NCBI GenBank assembly: GCA_009692615.1
Contig: SHYW01000002.1
Location: 27,081 to 91,080 of the forward strand
Source: Deltaproteobacteria bacterium
GTDB taxonomy: Bacteria > Desulfobacterota > Binatia > UBA9968
Length of the DNA stretch: 64,000 nucleotides
Reading direction: 5' to 3'
The position numbers and the translations under genes are program-made. The notes under the pieces are model-generated. The model was not told the DNA's origin. It worked only from the letters and a program-made list of their open reading frames with translations, and ran no database searches. How positions within the stretch are numbered: the stretch's first letter is position 1; each line of letters opens with the position of its first letter. Of this stretch, positions 58,008 to 64,000 are shown piece by piece.

Positions 58008-58556
58008 TCAGTCCTTGCGCCGGATCAAATTCATGAACTCGGCGCGGGTCTCTTGGCGCGTGCGGAAGGCGCCGAGCAGGCTGCTGGTGATGACGTAAGA
58101 ATTCTGCTTCTCGACGCCGCGCATGCGCATGCATAGATGTTCGGCTTCGAGCACCACGGCGACGCCCAGGGCGTCGAGCTTGTCCATGATCGTCGTGGCG
58201 ATTTGATTGGTCATCCGTTCTTGCACTTGTAAGCGGCGCGCGTAGATGTCGACCAAGCGGGCGAGCTTGGAGATGCCGACGATTTTATGATGCGGAATGT
58301 AGGCGACATGGGCCTTGCCGAAAAACGGCAACATATGGTGTTCGCACAAGGAGTAAAAATCGATGTCGCGCTGGACGATCATTTCCGAATAATCCTCGGT
58401 AAACACCGCGTCGTTGATCACTTTCTCCGGGTCCATGTCATAACCGCGAGTAAGAAAAGCCAACGACTGGGCGACGCGCTGGGGGGTCCGGAGAAGTCCT
58501 TCGCGGTCGGGATTTTCACCGAGGGCTTTGAGAATCTCGCGGATTTGTTCTTCCAT
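58008..58556 (-). CDS. folE: GTP cyclohydrolase I
   Basis: The 182-residue enzyme makes dihydroneopterin triphosphate from GTP for folate and, with QueD/QueE, for queuosine. The zinc site is C71-E-H-H in [22 protein letters not shown] and C142 or so in [46 protein letters not shown] is also typical. AAGGA lies eight bases before the ATG at 58556; a TTG five codons upstream is less likely. folE and queE (16422) are the only deazaguanine or pterin genes in the window. Confidence 0.96.
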   Translation of the reverse strand: MEEQIREILKALGENPDREGLLRTPQRVAQSLAFLTRGYDMDPEKVINDAVFTEDYSEMIVQRDIDFYSLCEHHMLPFFGKAHVAYIPHHKIVGISKLARLVDIYARRLQVQERMTNQIATTIMDKLDALGVAVVLEAEHLCMRMRGVEKQNSYVITSSLLGAFRTRQETRAEFMNLIRRKD

Positions 58557-58657
58557 TGGAATTTCCTTCAAAGGGCGAGGGCGATTGCTGTGTCGAAAGT
58601 TTCAAAAAACTAACATTTAGCCCGAGGAGGGTCAAACCAGGCGAACGAATCGCCGCG

Positions 58658-59395
58658 CTAAAGTTTTTTCAGCAGCCAGCTGGGCGTGAAACGGAGCACG
58701 TAAGCGTTGAGGAAGGTCATGTAATCGGTGATCAGCAGGATGCCGACGATGATCAACAGCACACCGCCGATGACGTGAATGACCTGCACGTAGCGGCGTA
58801 GCTTCTGAGAAAACTGAAAAAATGAATTGATCGCCAAGGCGCTCAAGAAAAACGGCAAGGCGAGACCGGCGGCGTAACTCATCAACAAAAAAACTCCGTG
58901 GCCGACTTCTCCTGAAGTGCTCGCCAACGCCAGCGTGGCGCCGAGGATCGGCCCGACGCAGGGCGTCCAGGCCACGGCAAAGGTGATGCCGACCAGCACC
59001 GAACCGAGATAGCCGGCGGGTTTGTCTTTGAGATTGAACTGCAAATACTGATCGAGGGCGGCGATTTTAAATGCGCCGACCAACAGGAGCCCAACGAGCA
59101 CGATGAAAATTCCGCCGAAGATGCGAATACCGTTGCGGTAGCCCATGAACAGCCCGCCGAGAAAACTGGCGGAGGCGCCGAGGGAAACGAAGACGATGGA
59201 AAAGCCCAGGATGAAGGCCAACGAATTCAGCACCACGCGGGTACGCACCCGGGTACGGGCCTGGTCGTCGCGCATTTCGTCCAATGACACGCCGGAAACG
59301 AATGAGAGATAAGAAGGAATCAGCGGCAGCACACAAGGGGAGAGAAACGAGAAGACGCCCGCGGCAAAGGCGACGAATATATTGACGTCGGTCAT
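58658..59395 (-). CDS. ccdA: cytochrome c biogenesis protein CcdA (thiol-redox membrane transporter)
   Basis: The 245-residue protein has six hydrophobic segments and conserved cysteines near residue 21 (FSFLSPCVLPLIPSYLSFVSG) and near 144 (AWTPCVGPILGATLALAS). CcdA moves electrons from cytoplasmic thioredoxin to periplasmic thiol proteins. Its ATG overlaps the tlpA stop by four bases, so the tlpA-ccdA pair forms a thiol-reducing unit. An upstream in-frame start lies within tlpA and is rejected. Confidence 0.92.
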   Translation of the reverse strand: MTDVNIFVAFAAGVFSFLSPCVLPLIPSYLSFVSGVSLDEMRDDQARTRVRTRVVLNSLAFILGFSIVFVSLGASASFLGGLFMGYRNGIRIFGGIFIVLVGLLLVGAFKIAALDQYLQFNLKDKPAGYLGSVLVGITFAVAWTPCVGPILGATLALASTSGEVGHGVFLLMSYAAGLALPFFLSALAINSFFQFSQKLRRYVQVIHVIGGVLLIIVGILLITDYMTFLNAYVLRFTPSWLLKKL

Positions 59396-59949
59396 CTTTT
59401 GCCGTCGACCAAATCTTTGATCAGTTTTCGCGCGCCGGCGCCGTACCACTCGGCTGGACCCCAGCCGCGCGCCAGTCCTTCGCCTTTGGCGCCGATGAGA
59501 TAAGTCGCGGGCAGTCCAAAGGCGCCGTAGTCTTGGCCGGTCTTAGCGTCAGGATCGAGAGCGATCGGATAGGTGATCTTCAATTCCTTGACGAAGTCGA
59601 TGGCATCTTGCTTACGGTCTTTGACCGCCACGGCGAGGATGACGAAATTTTTATCTTTGAATTCTTGATAGAGCTTTTCCATCGACGGCATTTCTTCGCG
59701 GCAAGGTACGCACCAGCTCGCCCAGAAATTCAGCAGGACGATTTTGCCACGAAAGTCTTTGAGCGCGATTTTCTTACCGTCCGGTGTCGTCAAGGTAAAC
59801 TCCGGCGTCGGCGCGACTTCTTTTATTGGCTGAAGTATCGAAACCGCTTTGTAGTCGATTTTCGACTGGGCCAGAACCGAGACCGAGCTGAAAACTGAAA
59901 AGAACAAGAGGCAAGCAATCAGCGGCGAACGATGGCGGTTCGATAGCAT
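59392..59949 (-). CDS. tlpA: TlpA-like thiol-disulfide oxidoreductase
   Basis: The 185-residue periplasmic thioredoxin-fold protein has a signal peptide (1-28, ending VLAQ). The redox site W-C80-V-P-C83 is in [24 protein letters not shown], with [16 protein letters not shown] before it and [13 protein letters not shown] (cis-proline region) after it. It is likely kept reduced by CcdA, encoded downstream with a four-base overlap, and may serve cytochrome c maturation. GAGG lies eight bases before the ATG at 59949; the frame is open 14 codons upstream but those residues precede the signal peptide. Confidence 0.9.
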   Translation of the reverse strand: MLSNRHRSPLIACLLFFSVFSSVSVLAQSKIDYKAVSILQPIKEVAPTPEFTLTTPDGKKIALKDFRGKIVLLNFWASWCVPCREEMPSMEKLYQEFKDKNFVILAVAVKDRKQDAIDFVKELKITYPIALDPDAKTGQDYGAFGLPATYLIGAKGEGLARGWGPAEWYGAGARKLIKDLVDGKR

Positions 59950-60121
59950 CTTCACGGCCTCAACCTTAACTATTTGACGATAGCGAAGCAATAGTTGGTT
60001 AGCCCGAGGCAGATTGGTCGGCTAACTCTCGACAAAATCACTCATCGACAGCGATTAGATGTCAGTTGCCGGCCCAAAGCTGCAATGAAACTAGTTTATG
60101 TTGTGTTCAAGAGCTAGAAAC

Positions 60122-60157
60122 ACGAAGCCCCCCTAGCATTGCGCCGGAGGGCTTCGT
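60122..60157 (-). terminator. terminator of the lysine-rich peptide transcript
   Basis: ACGAAGCCC (60122-60130) pairs with GGGCTTCGT (60149-60157); pairing continues partly inward. On the minus strand GTTTCT follows and on the plus strand ATTTTAG. It ends the short unit that begins at the promoter at 60399-60428. Confidence 0.65.
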
Positions 60158-60238
60158 ATTTTAGATAACCAGGACGGTTACCTTGTCGCCTGAGAGTAAG
60201 GAGGGTTTACAACAACCCCACAACCTCAATCACAAAGG

Positions 60239-60286
60239 TTACTTCTTCTTTTTAGCTTTCTTCTTGGCTTTTTTCTTTGCAGCCAT
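60239..60286 (-). CDS. 15-residue lysine-rich peptide (MAAKKKAKKKAKKKK)
   Basis: This reading frame of 16 codons encodes MAAKKKAKKKAKKKK: one methionine, four alanines and ten lysines. It is preceded by a textbook ribosome site (AAAAGGAGGTGCTT before ATG), a near-perfect promoter about 110 bases upstream and a hairpin about 80 bases downstream. These signals argue for real expression despite the small size. The peptide resembles the lysine-alanine tails of H1-like bacterial histones and might bind nucleic acid or membranes; function is unknown. Lysine codons alternate AAA and AAG, so it is not a simple slippage repeat. Confidence 0.6.
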   Translation of the reverse strand: MAAKKKAKKKAKKKK

Positions 60287-60398
60287 AAGCACCTCCTTTT
60301 AGGATTCCACGGGTGGGCTAATTTGGACAGGCAGTAAAACATGGCTCAGGCGAAGACAATGTACTACTACAACCCTCCCATATTTTGTATCTGGCGTG

Positions 60399-60428
60399 AT
60401 TATAGATCCACAACAAATTGTATGTCAA
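60399..60428 (-). promoter_or_regulatory. consensus sigma70 promoter with A/T-rich upstream element
   Basis: On the minus strand TTGACA (60423-60428) and TATAAT (60399-60404) are both exact consensus boxes, separated by 18 bases. Upstream (60429-60475) are A and T tracts that fit an UP element. The predicted start near 60392 gives a transcript of about 270 bases ending at the hairpin at 60122-60157. Confidence 0.8.
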
Positions 60429-60626
60429 GAAAAAAATATCATTTTAGTTATTTTTTTCAAAAAAAGTTTCGCAACTTTGTCGAATGAGCGCAGTGGCGTC
60501 GAAAGAATCGGCGGAAAATTTAAAAATAAAAAAATTATCGGTCGGTTTTTCGACGCAGAGCGCGTCTCAAGCGAAAAAATTACTTGCGCGAGTGAAAATG
60601 CGCGAACAATATCGTTCCAGCGGCGA
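60429..60626. other. A/T-rich gene-free stretch between the promoter and the broken transporter gene
   Basis: Together with the promoter and leader of the peptide gene this makes about 340 gene-free bases (60287-60626). It holds long A and T tracts at 60430-60475 and 60521-60555. Apart from the promoter and its probable UP element, no gene or hairpin is recognised. Confidence 0.5.
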
Positions 60627-63283
60627 TTAACCCATCAAACCGAGATAGCGCCAGTAGGGGATCGCGACGATCAGCGCGACAATGTAGGCGATGGCGTAGA
60701 TCGGATTGACCCGGCACATGAGCGGGTAAGAAAATCCTTTGCCGTCGGTGGTCGAGTAGGCGAGCATGTGCCAATCGACTTGGTAGGGGAAAAACTAAAC
60801 TTCCGAGGCGATCAGAATCACCATAGCGATAATCCATGGACTCATGCCGACGTCGACGGACAGCGGCAACAGCGCGACGCACAACGTCACGACTGCCAAG
60901 AAGCTGGTGAAGATCAATTTTAGCGCGTAGGTCAACAAGCAAATGACGACAAACAGCCAGGCGGGACTGTCGACGAAGGGGAGAATCAACGGCGAAATGC
61001 CGTCGACCAACCATTGATCGATTTTCGCGCCCTTGAGCAGCGCTGGAATGCTCAGGGTCACGCCCATGTGAATCAAAAGCTCCCAGTCGATGCCTTTGCG
61101 CATCATGCCCCAGTCGAGGATGCCGGTGTTGACCAACACCGCGAAGGCGATGATGGCGATCCAGGCGCCGTCGATGCCGTGGATCGTAGCCGTGAGCCAG
61201 CCGCCGACGGTGAAGCATAACACCGCTAAGCTGATCCATTCCTTGTGCGACAGCGGTCCTAAAATTTCCAACTGAGTTTGCACCATGGTGTAAGAAACGT
61301 TGGGTTGGGATTCGGGCCGGAAAAGATAGATGGAAAACGCCAGAACTATGACGATCACCACCAGCGTCGGCGGTAGGGCGGCGATAAACCAGTAGCCCCA
61401 AGAAAACTGCGCGCGCACATCGGCGGGCAAGAGGCCCCAAGCGATGAGGCTTGTGGTCGAACCGGTCAAAAACAAAAAGCCGAGTTGGCCTAAACCGAGA
61501 AAGCTCGCGGTGAACAAACCGGTGGAGGCTTTCGACGGCGTTTTATAGCCGAGACTCTCGGAAAGATTGACGAGCATCTGGCTGGTGATCACGGTGCGCG
61601 CGGTTTGTTGCGGGATCAGCGCCATGACGACCACGCCCATGATGCCGGTGGCGACGATTTGCCAGTAATAACTGAGTGGAAAGAGCTTCACTAAGTGCAA
61701 CGACAAACGGTAAAACAAACCCGAGCCGGTAATCGCCGCGCCAAGGCCCAACACGCCGAGGGTCATGAACCATGTCGTGCTGGCGAAACCGCCCATGACG
61801 GTTTGCGCGGTTTCCAAATTCGCCAATATGATAATCATGGCGTAGGCCAACGCCACGCCGTAGTCCGGCAGCGAGCGAAACACCCAAAAGATCAGCGTCG
61901 CGGTGATCAAGCCGAGCATTTTCGTCCCGGCGCCATCGAGACCGATGTCCGGTTGGCCGAACCAAAAATAGATTCCCACCGCCAGCCCCGACACCGCCCC
62001 GAACCATTTACTGAACGACGGCGCGCGTAACACGGCGAGAGCACCGCGCCAACCGCCAGTTGTCCCGCTCGCTTGGCTCTCGTCGCTTCCGGCACTTTCT
62101 TCGGCGCCGGATTTTTGCCTGTCGGTTTCGCCGTAGTTCCGTTCGGTGGTGTTCTCTTGGGCCAAGATGCTCAGCGCCGAGCGCAGATGATTGATCGCCT
62201 TGGCGTATTCTTTTTTTTCTGCCAGGGCTTCGGCCATGCGCCGGTAGCCGACGATCGCTTCGGCGCCGGCCACGCTGCTACTTTTTTGCACCACCACGTC
62301 ATGAAAGGTTCGATAGGCGCCGGCCACGTCGCCCAGGGCGATCAACGCGTTGCTCTTAAGATTGACTAGACGCGTGTTGGCGAGAATTTGCTCCTGGGGC
62401 ACGCTATCGAGAATATTTTTTAAAAACAGCGGCGCACTGGTGAGCAGTGCGTCGCCTTGGGCCGCGAGATGGCGCGTCACCGTCGGCCAATCTTGGCTTT
62501 GCGTCGCGTGATGCAGCGCTTGCTGCCAATCGCCGAGGGCTTCGAAACGTTCCGCGAACTGAGCGTGGAGTTGCTGTTTGGCGTCCACCCCGTCGACATG
62601 AAGCAGCTTTTCGAGCAGCAGATCTTTGAAGAAGCTGTGCAGCTCGTACTTGTCGTCGCCCAGCCGGCGGATCAGCGGAAATTGGCTGTTGCCGAGATCG
62701 CTGACCAGTTGGCTGAATCCGTCGGCATGAAGCAATTGATCGAAGGTCTTCGCTTCGATGGCGCCGAGCAGCGCGGCGTGGCGAAAAAACTTCTGTTCGT
62801 CGCCATTGCGCGAGTTGTAGAATTCTTCGGCCAGGGAATTGAACGCTTCCCGTCCGGTGGAGTACTGCCGGTCGAGCAAGGAAAGCCGTTTGCTCAGGGT
62901 GGCGCAAAATTGCAGCAACCACTTGGGATGCTTTTCGATCAGTTCTTCCCAGTCTTCCCGGCTGAGCCGCCACAGCATCGATTCTTTGACGCTGACGATG
63001 GTCGCGGAACGGCGCTCGCCTGAGAGCAGCGCCATCTCGCCGAACCAGTCTTTGGGACCGAGCACGGCAACGATCTCCGAGTTGCCGGCGCCGCTGTCGA
63101 CGACCACTTGCACGGCACCGGATTGAATCAAATAAAAAGCGTCGCCTTGATCGCCTTGTTTGAAGATCGCCTCGCCGGGTTGGCAGTGAGTCTCTTGCAT
63201 CTTGCCCAACACCTTGGCGATGTCCTGCGGGACAGCGCGGCAAAGATCGGGATGCTTACGATGGCTTCAGCTTGGGGTTCCAT
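60627..63283 (-). pseudogene. cyclic-nucleotide-binding domain + MalT-like helical region + SLC13/DASS permease (broken)
   Basis: Over 800 residues can be read. A cNMP-binding domain (about residues 20-120) has GEAIFKQGDQGDAFYLIQSGAVQVVV and GPKDWFGEMALLSGERRSATIV. A region like the arm of MalT/LuxR ATPases follows (about 135-345), with YELHSFFKDLLLEKL, AERFEALGDWQQALHHATQSQDW and TPR-like helices. Then comes an SLC13/DASS permease (about 395-860) with multiple membrane segments and LIPQQTARTVITSQML. Two breaks are seen. The natural start MEPQAEAIVSIPIFAALS (ATG at 63283) is out of frame with the rest, shifting near 63220-63235. An in-frame TAG (60795-60797) stands where tryptophan is expected, after ASEV and before FFPYQVDWHMLAY, and 55 more codons continue to TAA at 60627. 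A GTG at 63212 could restart the main frame. Confidence 0.8.
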
Positions 63284-63339
63284 GGTTTTATTCAAAAGAA
63301 GAGGCGATCACAGTCGTTGCGCCGGATTTCACTTTTGGG

Positions 63340-63857
63340 TTAGCGGATCACCTTGTCAGCTCTTTTCAGCAACGCTGGCGGCAGCTCGAAGCCGATAAAT
63401 TTTGCGCCGCGGTAATTGAGCGTCAGATCGAATTTGCCTGCCCGCTCCACGGGCAATGTCGCCGGCGCTTTGCCTTTGACGATGAGATCGAGCAGCACGC
63501 CCGCGCGCCGGCCCATTTCAAAATAGTTGGGTCCGTAGGCGGCGGTGGCGCCGTTGATCGCCCAGGATTCTTCGTTGAACATGGTGGGAATTTTTTTCTG
63601 CCGCGAAATGGTGAAGATGAAATCAGCTTCGCTTTCGATCAAGTCGTCGGTGACCTGAAAAATCGCCGCTCCGGCGGGCGGATTCAAGTTACTCAGTGTG
63701 GTTTTCAACTCATCGGTGGATTTGACCCCGTGGCCGACCACCGGAATGGCCATTTTTTTTCCCGCCGCTTCGACGCTCGCGAAATTGTCCCGCGAAAAAT
63801 TGCTGTTGGCGTCGAAGAACACATGGACCTCGGTTAGGGCGGGGAGGATCTCTTTAA
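63340..63857 (-). pseudogene. C-terminal part of an ABC_sub_bind (TrpX-type) substrate-binding protein, cut by an IS element
   Basis: About 172 codons remain: KEILPALTEVHVFFDANSN, VFQVTDD, FTISRQKKIPTMFNEESWAINGATAAYGPNYFEMGRRAGVLLDLIVKGKAPATLPVE and the end NYRGAKFIGFELPPALLKRA. This is the C-terminal lobe of the ABC_sub_bind family (amino-acid-like or tryptophan ligands). The match ends exactly where the IS-like sequence begins at 63858; reading further upstream meets a TGA. The N-terminal half and signal peptide must lie beyond the insertion. The protein type differs from the NMT1 SBPs elsewhere in the window. Confidence 0.78.
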
Positions 63858-64000
63858 GGAATCTCTGAACAAGTCATCTAGCAAGTCGTCTAATAACGAA
63901 GAGCAGAAAGACCGACAAGGTGAGGCGGGAGGAAAGAGCGTGGGGGAGCAGACAACGTTTGCGAGTTTGGCGTGGGCGAGAAAGAAAAAGCAGAGCAAGC
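63858..64000 (+). mobile_element. left end of an IS5-family insertion sequence (partial)
   Basis: The element seems to start at GGAATCTCTGAACAAGTC (63858), a terminal inverted repeat of IS5 type, directly after TTAA (63854-63857), which fits the YTAR target of IS5. It interrupts the SBP gene. About 80 bases inside, a transposase frame begins. The right end lies beyond the window, so the target duplication cannot be confirmed. Confidence 0.7.
63940..64000 (+). CDS. IS5-family transposase (N-terminal fragment, runs off the window)
   Basis: The frame begins with GTG at 63940 and reads MGEQTTFASLAWARKKKQSK to the window edge. The QTTFASLA-x(3)-KKK-x-(T/S)-(R/K) opening is typical of IS5-family DDE transposases. 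GGGAGG lies seven bases before the GTG. Only 20 residues are available, so the family call rests on this opening and on the terminal repeat. Confidence 0.65.
   Translation, partial: MGEQTTFASLAWARKKKQSK

Overview
The window looks like chromosomal DNA of an uncultured Gram-negative bacterium of moderately high GC, most like the soil and subsurface lineages once filed as Deltaproteobacteria (Binatota, Tectomicrobia or Rokubacteria type). This placement is inference. It rests on many NMT1/THI5-type substrate-binding proteins, TRAP transporters, a glycolate oxidase operon, a double-length UvrA and Gram-negative envelope genes (PpiD, MltD, RodA, GT9). I found no rRNA, tRNA or CRISPR array.

Layout. 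1-3000: three substrate-binding proteins (SBPs) on the minus strand with a decayed amidohydrolase among them. 3100-8100: small metabolic genes (racemase-like, [2Fe-2S] ferredoxin, VOC, GNAT, PEP-mutase/isocitrate-lyase family, MOSC, EamA, TfoX-N). 8300-10000: an ImmA/IrrE-DUF4411 pair resembling a toxin-antitoxin module. 10100-16200: DUF983 and a 1892-residue tandem UvrA. 16400-21000: queE, a divergent class A penicillin-binding protein and a cupin. 21300-31700: an accessory block with six more SBPs, an amidohydrolase, a GarR-type reductase, a RidA-like protein and a PqqC/TenA-like diiron protein. No ABC permease or ATPase gene accompanies any SBP. 31800-44900: MltD, DoxX, glcDFE, a TRAP transporter (dctPQM) with an amidase, and lipB-lipA. 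45000-47200: NCS2 permease and a histidine phosphatase. 47200-56000: ppiD divergent from the shape and elongation cluster mreBCD-mrdA-rodA plus a GT9 glycosyltransferase. 56000-60000: trxA, pepA, folE, and tlpA-ccdA. 60100-60430: a very short lysine-rich peptide gene under a consensus promoter. 60600-64000: a broken gene joining a cyclic-nucleotide-binding domain, a MalT-like helical region and an SLC13 permease, then an SBP cut by an IS5-type element at the right edge.

Themes. The SBPs, glycolate oxidase, GarR-type reductase, TRAP system, amidase and amidohydrolases suggest a heterotroph scavenging small organic acids and amides. The mre/mrd cluster builds a rod-shaped wall, helped by the class A PBP and MltD. 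tlpA-ccdA and trxA handle thiol redox. Palindromic intergenic repeats are frequent, and in several genes (a PBP tail, a LipB tail, the UvrA linker) repeat-derived sequence is translated. Several promoters follow a TTGACA/G, 16-18 bp, TAnnnT pattern.
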